A stretch of 53,795 nucleotides of DNA, from contig NZ_JAUSLE010000025.1 in the NCBI RefSeq assembly GCF_030646845.1, positions 1 to 53,795 on the forward strand, written 5' to 3'. This stretch comes from Rhodoferax sp. Its GTDB lineage: Bacteria > Pseudomonadota > Gammaproteobacteria > Burkholderiales > Burkholderiaceae_C. Below, in pieces: positions 7,601 through 15,092 of the stretch. The notes beneath the pieces are model-generated. The model saw only the letters and a list, made by a program, of their open reading frames with translations. It searched no databases and was not told the origin of the DNA. Each line of letters begins with the position of its first letter. Position 1 is the stretch's first letter. Made by a program: the position numbers and the translations under genes.

Positions 7601-9905
7601 GGACACGCCGGTCATGCCGGTGGCGGCGTTCGCCGGTGCAGGGCAGTTCCCGGTCGACTGCGAGGTGGGCGATAGCACCCCGATGATTTATTCGGCGGAA
7701 GGCATCACGGCGGCTGGCAGCAGCTTCGGCGGCCCCTACGTGGGCGACCAGGGTAATGCGGTGGCGGCAGCCAATCAACATCGCGTGCGCCTCGTTTCGG
7801 CCGGCATGGTGGAGGTGGCCAATCCGGCCTACGACGGAACCAATGCCAGGACCATTCTGCGCAACTACGGCTTTGGCGCCACACAGGGCAGCGTGACGCT
7901 CGGTGGCGTTCCCCTGCCGGTCGATCCAGGCAGCTGGAGCAACGACATGATTGTCGTGCGGGTGCCGGGATCTACCCCCCTTGGCAATGGTCAGCTCCAG
8001 GTCGTGAGTAGCGACGGCAAGGCCAGCATCAGTGGCATCACCCTGACGGTGGGTCAGTACGGCAACGCCGTCACCCCGCCAGTCGACAGCCCGACACGAC
8101 GCGTGGTGCAGGCGGGGCAGACGATTCAGCAGGTGATCGACAGCGCCAACAGCGGCGACCTGATCCTGGTGCCGCCGGGAACCTATGAGGAAATGGTGAT
8201 CATGAACAAGAAGGTGCGCCTGCAGGGTTGGGGTGCGCCCTCGACCATCATCAATGCAGCCAAGTATCCGGCCGAGAAATTGCAGGCCTGGCGCAACAAG
8301 GTGAATCAGCTGTTGGCTGCCAACTCCTTTGACCTGTTGCCGGGACAGGAAGCCGGTATCAACGCGCCCAACAACGAGCCCGGCTTGTTCAATACCGAAG
8401 AGGGCCCGGGCATCATGGTCGTGGCCAAGGAGTTTGGCGATAAAGCGTTCGACAACGCCCGCAATGCGCGCATCGACGGCCTGACCATCACCGGCGCCGA
8501 TCACGGTGGCGGCATCTTCGCCAACGGCCATGCCAATTACCTGGAGATCAGCAATAACCGTATCGTCAACAACTACGGCACCTACGGCGGCGGTATCCGC
8601 ATCGGCCATCCGAACCTGATCAACCCCACGGTCGAAGCCATCAACGACCCCCAGTATGGCGGCTATACCAACGCCAGCAACGACTTCGTCCGCATCCACC
8701 ACAACCACATCGCGCAGAACGGCGGTGGAGGAGAAGCGGGCGGCGGCGTGGCGCTGTGCACCGGCAGCCACAACTACCAGGTCAGCCAGAACTACATCTG
8801 CGGCAATCACACCCTGGGCAATGGCGCTGGCATCGGCCATCTGGGCCGCAGCAACAACGGCACCATTGCCAACAACAAATTGCTCTTCAACCAGTCGTTC
8901 AACCAGGGGCTGGGCGTGTCAGGTGGCGGTATCTACATCGGTGGCCAGGCTTCCTTGGTTCCGACAACGACACCACGCCCCTCGCCTGGTACCGGGAACG
9001 TGACCGTGTCGTCCAACCTGATTCAGGGCAATCAGGCCGGTGCGGGCGACGGCGGCGGCATTCGTGCCGAATTCGTCAACGGGATGGATGTGCGCAGGGC
9101 GCCCGGCAACTCGACCACTTGGTACCGGCTGAACGTGGTGAACAACATGGTGGTGGATAACATCGCCGGCATGGCGGGGGGCGGCATCTCGCTGCAGGAC
9201 ACCGTGCTCGCCAATATCAGCAACAACACCATTGCCAACAACGACAGCACGGCAACGGCGGGGGCGGCATTTGCACCCAACAGCCCAAACCTGTCGACAC
9301 CGCAGCCAGCCGGAATCGTGTCGCGTGCCCATACCACCCTGCTGTACAACACGATTGGGGCGGGCACTGGCTACAAGCTCGAGTTCTCCAACCCGACGCT
9401 GTTCAACAACATCGTCTGGCACAACCGCTCGTTCTACTGGGCCATCGACAACACGACCGATCCGGCCACCTTCGGGCTGGTGCCGAACATCGGTGCGGGT
9501 CAACCAGCGGTGTATTCGGACCTTGCAGTGTTGGGGACGTCGAGCCCGGCGCACCAGCTGAGCCCACGCTACAGCCTGCTCACCGACCTGACGGGTTATG
9601 GCGGTGCCAACAACATCACGGGTGATCCGATGTTCGTTTCGGAGTACACCAACGGTGATCAGGGCCAGACCATTCAGCAGCCTGAACTGACCACCAGCAT
9701 CGCCACGGCACCGGCCTTCGACGAGGGCGGCAACTTCATCGACGTGCGCTTCGGCCCGCACACCCCGACCGGTGATTACCACCTCAGCGCGGGTTCGCCG
9801 GCCCTGGCCACGGGAACGATGCAGAGCGGGGTGCCGACGAGCGACTACGACGGCGAGCCGCGGCCGATCTCCAGCCCCGATATCGGTGCGGACGAACGCA
9901 ACTAG
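4698..9905 (+). CDS. Giant secreted SdrD-B / Ca-loop / TIG / parallel beta-helix protein
   Basis: The start is set at the ATG at 4698 with GGGGAGGA just upstream, giving 1735 residues; an earlier in-frame ATG lacks a site. The signal peptide spans 1-36 (ending ALNAQA). Visible modules: carboxypeptidase-regulatory-like folds to about residue 430; an SdrD B-like unit near 430-500 (FFDANKNGFRDSTEVGLSD); acidic Ca-binding, dockerin/EF-hand-like loops near 625-690 (DLDGNGSVTLSDVDN, DIDRNGNGAFDKGD); a TIG/IPT fold near 1035-1120; and a right-handed beta-helix from about 1135 to 1680 with many N-rich turns. The C-terminus PDIGADERN is typical of the end of bacterial beta-helix proteins. It is probably a surface or sheath scaffold, first gene of the oxidase cluster. 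No sortase motif or enzyme site seen. Confidence 0.85.
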   Translation: MKTDTLRQSSGAYHVWRLLLSLLLLAGLFHALNAQALTINVVNPSGAAVTDFRWLVEEDATKESIPGLPAGAGNLSLNFHTSYMPVVASGRVGTVSKGPNPTSLVLDTAKRYYVSVLPDGGGYQMGGAPVAAGQSEVTIVVNKTPIPTAQISVFVFNDNQPINGKPDLPQEVGLAGFSIILKEAGGTYGQSGGQVTQDAFGNPVGTTYQQDVNGNFIFEVDGVTPKVLAVGNGFMASGPDGVVRVKYLAPAKYTVEVVPPAGSDWHQTSTIEGTKGIDAWVKANEPSFFQEFGPPGHHVDFGFVRTLNDTSVLSGGSTITGKVVNQHMSRPPNFAFYNGAPVPNCWVGLNELPVAGSSRGIYSRKCNADSTFSIPNVPAGIYQLVIWDEFLDRIIASTNVTVPAGGGVVDLLDVPVFDWFGHFKARVFFDANKNGFRDSTEVGLSDQALNLRFRDGSIYQATATNAQGEAEFTEIFPFFNWLVAEVDFARFKATGMTAVVDTGGPVAADSGWTMPSRNTLTPQLQYCMQADVDAGVPECPAAGGLRTNPNTGNALSRTDTGPILTQGIATFLGQTNLIEWGKALYSPGENGGVSGMVQYATVRAEEDPRYAAAENWEPGIPRVQINLYKDFNKDNVIDDLDGNGSVTLSDVDNYPFGWSDGSAPKGPEDIDRNGNGAFDKGDAFDVATTDSWDDNVPAGCQGATFVSNGVTTDCYDGLRNFNQLRPAVFDGGYAFGGGAGKPELAAGTYIVEAVTPPGYETVKEEDKNVDFGDSYTPSPLLLPPVCVGDSRVVPAELDLMPGVASAYAGQSRPLCDRKSIDVAQAKNAGVNFFMFTEVPVAGHIVGFILDDTANEFDPNAPTFGEKHAPPHLPVSIRDWTGRELSRVYSDQWGTYNALVPSSYSVNIPFPSGVSPNMVTTCMNHPGPIQDTRVGSPTFGQMIIDPYFDRQYSQFCYTFQYLPGKTTYLDTPVMPVAAFAGAGQFPVDCEVGDSTPMIYSAEGITAAGSSFGGPYVGDQGNAVAAANQHRVRLVSAGMVEVANPAYDGTNARTILRNYGFGATQGSVTLGGVPLPVDPGSWSNDMIVVRVPGSTPLGNGQLQVVSSDGKASISGITLTVGQYGNAVTPPVDSPTRRVVQAGQTIQQVIDSANSGDLILVPPGTYEEMVIMNKKVRLQGWGAPSTIINAAKYPAEKLQAWRNKVNQLLAANSFDLLPGQEAGINAPNNEPGLFNTEEGPGIMVVAKEFGDKAFDNARNARIDGLTITGADHGGGIFANGHANYLEISNNRIVNNYGTYGGGIRIGHPNLINPTVEAINDPQYGGYTNASNDFVRIHHNHIAQNGGGGEAGGGVALCTGSHNYQVSQNYICGNHTLGNGAGIGHLGRSNNGTIANNKLLFNQSFNQGLGVSGGGIYIGGQASLVPTTTPRPSPGTGNVTVSSNLIQGNQAGAGDGGGIRAEFVNGMDVRRAPGNSTTWYRLNVVNNMVVDNIAGMAGGGISLQDTVLANISNNTIANNDSTATAGAAFAPNSPNLSTPQPAGIVSRAHTTLLYNTIGAGTGYKLEFSNPTLFNNIVWHNRSFYWAIDNTTDPATFGLVPNIGAGQPAVYSDLAVLGTSSPAHQLSPRYSLLTDLTGYGGANNITGDPMFVSEYTNGDQGQTIQQPELTTSIATAPAFDEGGNFIDVRFGPHTPTGDYHLSAGSPALATGTMQSGVPTSDYDGEPRPISSPDIGADERN

Positions 9906-9918
9906 CAGTTGAAGGAAC

Positions 9919-9942
9919 ATCCGCCGGGACTACCCGGCGGAT
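9919..9942 (+). other. Intercistronic perfect hairpin (10-bp stem, ACTA loop)
   Basis: ATCCGCCGGG-ACTA-CCCGGCGGAT forms a perfect stem between the beta-helix gene and the first cupredoxin gene, without a U-tract. More likely an mRNA-stability or processing element, or a partial attenuator, than a full terminator. Confidence 0.65.
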
Positions 9943-9966
9943 ATGGAAACCAGAAGGAGAACCATC

Positions 9967-11157
9967 ATGACTTCAAGCGACCTTCGGAAACATTTACTGC
10001 CAATTGCGATGGCTGCATCTGCCCTGCTGGCAGGCCAGGCTGGCGCCGCGGTATATGTGCAGTGCCCGGGCGATACCAACGGCGATGGCGTCCCCGAGAC
10101 GCCCACCCCGGGCGTCGTGTGCAAGCACCTCGGGGCCGGTGACGGCTTCTCCACCATGGCCGACGGCAAGCCGCTGTATGGTTTCGGTTTTTCCGACCTC
10201 ACCGGGGTGCTCCCGGCACAGGCCATCAGCACCGGGCTGCTGGCCGCCAACTTTGCCGCGCCGACCATCGAACTCAAGGAGGGCGACAAGTTCTATCTCA
10301 CCCTCACCAACGTCGGCATGGTGATCCGTCCTGATCTGTTTGACCCGCACACCGTGCACTTTCACGGTTTTCCCAACCAGGCGCCGGTGTTCGACGGCAT
10401 GCCGGAGGGTTCGTTCGGGATCAACATGGGGTCGAGTGTGACCTACTTCTACAACGTCACCGAGCCCGGTACCTATATCTACCACTGCCACATGGAAGCT
10501 ACCGAGCATATGCAGATGGGCATGCTCGGCCAGATCTATGTGCGCCCGGCGCAGGACGGCACGACCATCGCGGGCTACTCGAAGTTTGCCTACAACGACG
10601 GCGACGGATCCACCGGCTACCACAAGTCCTACCCGATCCAGCTCGGCTCGGTGGACCACAATTTCCACGACGCCAGCGAATCGGTACAGCCGCTGCCGTT
10701 TGCCGAGATGAAGGACACCTATGCGACGCTCAACGGCCGCGGTTACCCCGACACCGTCAACCCGGGCCCCTTGCCGTCGCCGACAGTCGACGGCGCGAGC
10801 ATCAACAACGACAACCAGTCGCAAAAGATCAGCGCGCTGATCACGGCCACAGCGGGAGAGAAAATCCTGTTGCGGCTGTCCAATCTCAACGTGACCAACT
10901 ACTACACGGTGACCACGCTCGGTCTGCCGATGCGCGTGGTGGGCGGCGGTGCGCACATCGCGCGCGGCCCCGGCGGCAAGAACCTTTACTACGACACCGG
11001 TTCGGTCACCCTGGGCGGCGGCGAGACGTCAGAAGTAATCGTCGATACGGCTGGCGTGACGCCAGGAACCTATTTTCTTTACACCACCAATCTCAATTAC
11101 CTGAGCAACAACGACCAGGATTTCGGCGGAATGATGACCGAAATCGTTGTCCAGTAG
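9967..11157 (+). CDS. Cupredoxin protein A, T1-copper-bearing half of a multicopper oxidase
   Basis: The start is the ATG at 9967, preceded by AAGGAG (396 residues). Signal peptide 1-27 (ending GQAGA). A first cupredoxin domain (about 95-190) contains HTVHFHG (H128, H131, H133) and HCHMEATEHMQMGM (H173, C174, H175, H181, M186). These match the two motifs that in classical multicopper oxidases carry the type-1 site (His, Cys, His, Met) plus half of the trinuclear-cluster histidines. The HCH-to-His spacing is two residues longer than the classical x3. A second cupredoxin-like domain (about 285-395) has no copper ligands. The other two HxH pairs of a full oxidase are absent here but present in the next gene. 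I infer a periplasmic or surface oxidase subunit; the substrate could be a metal ion, but that is not shown. Confidence 0.85.
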   Translation: MTSSDLRKHLLPIAMAASALLAGQAGAAVYVQCPGDTNGDGVPETPTPGVVCKHLGAGDGFSTMADGKPLYGFGFSDLTGVLPAQAISTGLLAANFAAPTIELKEGDKFYLTLTNVGMVIRPDLFDPHTVHFHGFPNQAPVFDGMPEGSFGINMGSSVTYFYNVTEPGTYIYHCHMEATEHMQMGMLGQIYVRPAQDGTTIAGYSKFAYNDGDGSTGYHKSYPIQLGSVDHNFHDASESVQPLPFAEMKDTYATLNGRGYPDTVNPGPLPSPTVDGASINNDNQSQKISALITATAGEKILLRLSNLNVTNYYTVTTLGLPMRVVGGGAHIARGPGGKNLYYDTGSVTLGGGETSEVIVDTAGVTPGTYFLYTTNLNYLSNNDQDFGGMMTEIVVQ

Positions 11158-11194
11158 CCGGACCGAACTTCAGCGAAGCAAGAGGAGAGACGAC

Positions 11195-12526
11195 ATGAAC
11201 CAGACTATTTTCCCGCTCGCACGATGGCTCACTGCCGTCATCACCCTGTTGCTGTCGGCTACCGCGCTGCCGGCCTGGGCTGCCATTGACGGTATTACCG
11301 GGCCCGTCTTCAACCTCACGGCCAAGGAGGATCACATCAGCACGGGCGATGGCAACAGCATTTATAACTGGGGCTACGCTTCGGACGACAAGGGGAACTT
11401 CCCGGGCGTCATGCAGTACCCCGGGCCGACCCTGATCGTGAACCAGGGCGCCACCGTCACCATCAACCTGAGCAATACGCTGCCGGTGCCGGTGTCGATC
11501 GTTTTCCCCGGCCAGCAGGGTGTCACCACCAGCGGTGGAACGGACGGCCTGATAACAAAAGAAGCCCCGGCGATGAGTGGCGGCGTGCCCGGTATGGTGA
11601 GCTACACCTTCACCGCGACCCATGCCGGCACCTACCAGTATCACAGCGGCACCCAGCCGGCGGTCCAGGTAGAGATGGGGCTGGTGGGAGCGCTGATCGT
11701 TCGCCCGTCTGGTGTGGCCGACCCGCTGCATCAAGCGTACGTCCATCCGGATACCGCGTTCGCCCGTGAGCATCTGTTCGTGCTCACCGAGATCGATCCG
11801 CTGATACATGAGCAGCTGATGTCCAACCCGCTCGCCGTGGTGGACACAAGCAACTACCGTCCGGTGTACTGGTTCATCAACGGCCGCAACGCGCCGGACA
11901 CCATGCTTGAAGCTGGTGTGCCCTGGCTGCCCACCCAGCCCTACAACAGCATGCCGCGCATGCATCCGGGCGAGAAACTGCTGATCCGCATGGTCGGCGG
12001 CGGGCGCGACCTGCACCCGTTCCACACCCACGGCAACAACTTCTGGGTCATCGCACGGGATGGCCGGGTGCTGGAAAGCGCGCCGGGCGCCGGGCCGGAT
12101 CTCGCGGTCTCGGATTTCACTCTGCGCACCGTGCCGGGCGAAACCTACGACGCGATTTTTGAGTGGACCGGCAAGGGCCTGGGTTGGGACATCTATGGCA
12201 CGACGGCGCAGTTTGCGCATACCTGCACGCCGGACGTTAACGGCTTCGACACTGCCACCAGGGAGTGGTGCGCCGACCATAACAAGCCGATTCCGGTGGT
12301 GCTGCCCAATCTGCAGGACATCACCGTCGGCCCACATTACAGTGGTAGCCCTTACCTCGGTCGCTTCGGTACCTTGCCACCGGGATCGGTGGTGCTGAAC
12401 CAGAACGCGGGCTACTTCCACATGTGGCACTCGCACAACGAGCGGGAGATCGTCAATAACGACATCTTCCCCGGCGGCATGATGTCGATGCTGATCATCG
12501 AACCGGCCAGCGTGACCATTCCGTAA
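11195..12526 (+). CDS. Cupredoxin protein B, complementary half of a multicopper oxidase
   Basis: The start is the ATG at 11195 after AAGAGGAGAG (443 residues). Signal peptide about 1-29 (ending LPAWA). The N-terminal cupredoxin domain (about 40-175) has no copper ligands (YQYHSGTQPAVQVEMGL where an HCH motif would be). The C-terminal domain carries DLHPFHTHGN (H274, H277, H279) and FHMWHSHNE (H409, H412, H414) but no Cys, so it cannot build a type-1 site. These are the kind of HxH pairs needed to complete the trinuclear cluster of protein A. Two cysteines in an insert (HTCTPD and REWCAD) might form a disulfide. It is cotranscribed with A, 37 bases downstream. Its first domain is paralogous to that of the next gene. 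Confidence 0.84.
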   Translation: MNQTIFPLARWLTAVITLLLSATALPAWAAIDGITGPVFNLTAKEDHISTGDGNSIYNWGYASDDKGNFPGVMQYPGPTLIVNQGATVTINLSNTLPVPVSIVFPGQQGVTTSGGTDGLITKEAPAMSGGVPGMVSYTFTATHAGTYQYHSGTQPAVQVEMGLVGALIVRPSGVADPLHQAYVHPDTAFAREHLFVLTEIDPLIHEQLMSNPLAVVDTSNYRPVYWFINGRNAPDTMLEAGVPWLPTQPYNSMPRMHPGEKLLIRMVGGGRDLHPFHTHGNNFWVIARDGRVLESAPGAGPDLAVSDFTLRTVPGETYDAIFEWTGKGLGWDIYGTTAQFAHTCTPDVNGFDTATREWCADHNKPIPVVLPNLQDITVGPHYSGSPYLGRFGTLPPGSVVLNQNAGYFHMWHSHNEREIVNNDIFPGGMMSMLIIEPASVTIP

Positions 12527-12544
12527 TCAAGGGGAGATACGACC

Positions 12545-14488
12545 ATGAAAACCAGGCTTCTACCCATCAGCTGGATGGCCCAGGCGCTCGCGCTGGCCGG
12601 ACTCTCCAGCTTCCCGCCCGCGGCGTCTGCCATCGATTATTGGCTGCGCGCCGAGCCGCTCACGGTGTCGATGCCGGGTGGTGTCAACGTACCGATGTGG
12701 GGTTACGCCAGCTGTACGGATGCAACCTTCAGCAGCTGCAGCGCGGCGAGCGTGCCGGGGCCGGCGCTGACGGTACCGGTGGGCGACCCGTTGCTGACCG
12801 TCCACCTGAAGAACAACCTGCCGGCCAGCACCTCGATCGTGATTCCCGGGCAGACCGCAACCATGGTGCCGGTCAAATTCACCGATGCCAGCGGACGTGA
12901 GCGGGTACGCTCTTTCACCCATGAAACCCTGGCGGGTGGCGGCACGGGCGATTACGCCTGGTCCAACATGAAACCCGGCACGTATCTGTATCACAGCGGC
13001 ACGCATCCGCAGGTGCAGGTGCAGATGGGGTTGTATGGTGGCGTGAAGAAGGATTTCGCGGTCAGTGCGGCTTATTCGGGCGTGACCTACAGTAACGAAG
13101 TGACGCTGCTCTATAGCGAGATCGATCCGGCACTGCATACCGCGGTCGCGACCGACAGCTACGGTCCAGGCACGGCCATGCCCAGCACGTTGAACTACCA
13201 GCCGAGGTATTTCCTGATCAATGGCAAGGCTTTCGTCAAACCCCTTGCTGGTGATCCTCCAGTTCCCGCGCTCGCCACGCTGACGGCCGGGCAGCCGACG
13301 TTGCTGCGTTTTCTCAATGCCGGCCTGCAGACCCGTGTTCCGGTGATCAACGGCATGTCCATGCGGCTTGTCGCCGAGGACGGCAATCCTTATCCGTGGC
13401 CTGCCAATCCACGCGAGCAGTATTCGGTATTTTTGCCTGCCGCCAAGACCATCGACGCGATCATCGTCCCGCAAGTGGGAGCAGGCGGGGCAGCAGCCCG
13501 TTATCCCATTTATGACCGCAAGATGGGCCTGAGCAATGATGGCGCGCCGGACGGCGGCATGCTCGCCTTTCTCGACGTGGGCGGCGGCGGCAATGCGCCT
13601 GCATTCACCTCGACTCCGGTTACCACAGCGATGCAAAATGTGCTTTACAGCTACCCGCTCGCCGCGAGCGATGCCGATGGCGGAGTGCTGAACTACTCGC
13701 TCGACGTCAAGCCCACCGGCATGAGCGTCGATGCCGGCACAGGCGCCATCAGCTGGACCCCGAGCAGCGCACAGGTAGGAACGCAGGCGGTGACGGCACG
13801 GGTGACCGATCCGACCGGATTGTTTGCAACGCAACCATTCATCATTGTGGTTGCTGATGCCAATGATCCGCCGGTGGCACAGAACAACGCTTACACCATG
13901 ATCCGGCGCGGCACGCTGAATGTCGCGGCGCCCGGCATACTCGCCAACGACAGCGATCCGGATGCCGGTGACACCCTGAGCGCCGTGAACTTCGGCGCGC
14001 TGACGCCACTTGGCGGCACGCTGGTACGCAATGCCAACGGCAGCTTCAGTTTCACCCCGCCGCTGGCTTACACCGGAACCAAGAGTTTCAGCTATCAGGC
14101 GCAGGACAGCAGCCTGGCCACCAGCAACGTCGCCACGGTATCCATCACTGTCATCGCCAACCGGGCACCGGTTGCCGTGGATGACACGGTGGCTGCACCA
14201 GTGCGCAGATCCACGCCGCCGTATGAGCCGGTCATCATCAACGTGTTGGCGAACGACAGCGATCCGGATACGGCGATTGATCCGGCCAACGTCATCAACC
14301 CGGCCAGCGTGACGATTTCGAGTGCACCCAACAAGGGCGGCAGTGTGGTCGTCAATGCGGACGGAACCCTTGCGTACACACCCAAGCTCAATTTCCGTGG
14401 CACCGAAACATTCCGCTATCGGGTGCAAGACACTTACATCGCGCCGGCTACCTCGAACGCAGCTTATGTGCGCGTCAACGTTCAATAG
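12545..14488 (+). CDS. Copper-ligand-free cupredoxin protein C with Ig-like tail
   Basis: A 647-residue secreted protein; ATG preceded by AAGGGGAGA. Signal peptide about 1-28 (PPAASA). Two cupredoxin-like domains (about 30-175 and 190-345) resemble the front of protein B (LYHSGTHPQVQVQMGLYGG) but retain none of the His/Cys copper motifs. Residues about 350-647 form three beta modules: a putative Ig (He_PIG-like: MSVDAGTGAISWTPSS), a cadherin-like module with AAPGILANDSDPDAGD, and a last module ending YVRVNVQ. The same three-module cassette ends the protease at 15093. Role inferred: non-catalytic structural partner that completes a six-domain cupredoxin assembly and anchors it through the Ig tail. 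Confidence 0.8.
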   Translation: MKTRLLPISWMAQALALAGLSSFPPAASAIDYWLRAEPLTVSMPGGVNVPMWGYASCTDATFSSCSAASVPGPALTVPVGDPLLTVHLKNNLPASTSIVIPGQTATMVPVKFTDASGRERVRSFTHETLAGGGTGDYAWSNMKPGTYLYHSGTHPQVQVQMGLYGGVKKDFAVSAAYSGVTYSNEVTLLYSEIDPALHTAVATDSYGPGTAMPSTLNYQPRYFLINGKAFVKPLAGDPPVPALATLTAGQPTLLRFLNAGLQTRVPVINGMSMRLVAEDGNPYPWPANPREQYSVFLPAAKTIDAIIVPQVGAGGAAARYPIYDRKMGLSNDGAPDGGMLAFLDVGGGGNAPAFTSTPVTTAMQNVLYSYPLAASDADGGVLNYSLDVKPTGMSVDAGTGAISWTPSSAQVGTQAVTARVTDPTGLFATQPFIIVVADANDPPVAQNNAYTMIRRGTLNVAAPGILANDSDPDAGDTLSAVNFGALTPLGGTLVRNANGSFSFTPPLAYTGTKSFSYQAQDSSLATSNVATVSITVIANRAPVAVDDTVAAPVRRSTPPYEPVIINVLANDSDPDTAIDPANVINPASVTISSAPNKGGSVVVNADGTLAYTPKLNFRGTETFRYRVQDTYIAPATSNAAYVRVNVQ

Positions 14489-14499
14489 CGGAAACAGTC

Positions 14500-14523
14500 G
14501 GCGCCTTGCCTCTGCAAGGCGCC
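14500..14523 (+). other. Intercistronic perfect hairpin (10-bp stem, CTCT loop)
   Basis: GGCGCCTTGC-CTCT-GCAAGGCGCC lies 12 bases after the stop of cupredoxin protein C and has the same design as the hairpin at 9919. There is no U-tract. A shorter palindrome CAGGCAGCTGCCTG follows within 15 bases. Confidence 0.65.
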
Positions 14524-14577
14524 CATCGACAGGCAGGCAGCTGCCTGGACTGAACCGGGGTGGTGAAAGGGGACGAT

Positions 14578-15078
14578 ATGAAACAGCATGAGTTCTTGTC
14601 AGGCACACAGGGTCGGCAGCTGGCTGCGGGTGCTGGAGATGTGTTGGGGGCACTCTTGCTGGCCGTCGTGATTGCCATGACATTGTCGAGCGGCCAAGCC
14701 AATGCCGCGGAAACCCCAGAAAAGCCGACACCACACAGCGAAATTGAGGACAAGCTGGGCATCAAAATCGTGGGTTTGCGGCGCTCCGCGGTGGGGTATA
14801 TGGTCGATTTCCGTTACCGCGTGCTTGACCCGGCCAAGGCCTCGCTGCTGCTGGATCGCAAGATCCAGCCCTATCTGCTGGACGAAGCCACCGGCGCGCA
14901 ACTGGGTGTGCCTGATACGCCCAAAGTCGGCCAGCTGCGCCCGACCTCACGCAACAAGGTCATCCCGGGGCGCAATTACTACATCCTGTTCGCCAATCCG
15001 GGACGCTACCTGCAGGCGGGGAGCAAGGTCACCCTGATTGCGGGGGATGCCCGCATCAGTCACCTCACGGTCGAGTAG
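14578..15078 (+). CDS. Small exported protein of unknown function in the oxidase operon
   Basis: The start is chosen at the ATG at 14578 after AAAGGGGACG (166 residues). A long N-terminal signal region (about 1-42, hydrophobic core VLGALLLAVVIAMTL) ends SGQANA. The mature part is beta-rich with motifs LRRSAVGYMVDFRYRVLDPAKA, here split as YMVDFRYRV and LLLDRKIQPYLLDEATG, then VPDTPKVGQLRPT and ILFANPGRYLQAGSKV. No cysteine or heme site is visible. I do not recognise a characterised family; the fold looks like a single beta-sandwich. Its position between the cupredoxin genes and the protease suggests an accessory role in the same exported system. Confidence 0.72.
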   Translation: MKQHEFLSGTQGRQLAAGAGDVLGALLLAVVIAMTLSSGQANAAETPEKPTPHSEIEDKLGIKIVGLRRSAVGYMVDFRYRVLDPAKASLLLDRKIQPYLLDEATGAQLGVPDTPKVGQLRPTSRNKVIPGRNYYILFANPGRYLQAGSKVTLIAGDARISHLTVE

Positions 15079-15092
15079 CGGAGGCATGAATC

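Noticed and set aside
7500..8840. 446-codon minus-strand open frame
   Set aside because: Opposite the beta-helix gene, whose signal peptide, domains and C-terminus are clear.
10093..10956. Minus-strand frame opposite cupredoxin protein A
   Set aside because: No motif or ribosome binding site; the plus strand has a signal peptide and copper sites.
9967..12526. Frameshifted single oxidase gene
   Set aside because: Proteins A and B each have their own strong ribosome binding site and signal peptide and a clear stop, so two real genes are more likely than a sequencing or mutation break.
12560..14734. 724-codon minus-strand open frame
   Set aside because: It lies opposite cupredoxin protein C and is rich in Arg/His/Gly without any motif; an antisense shadow of a high-GC gene.
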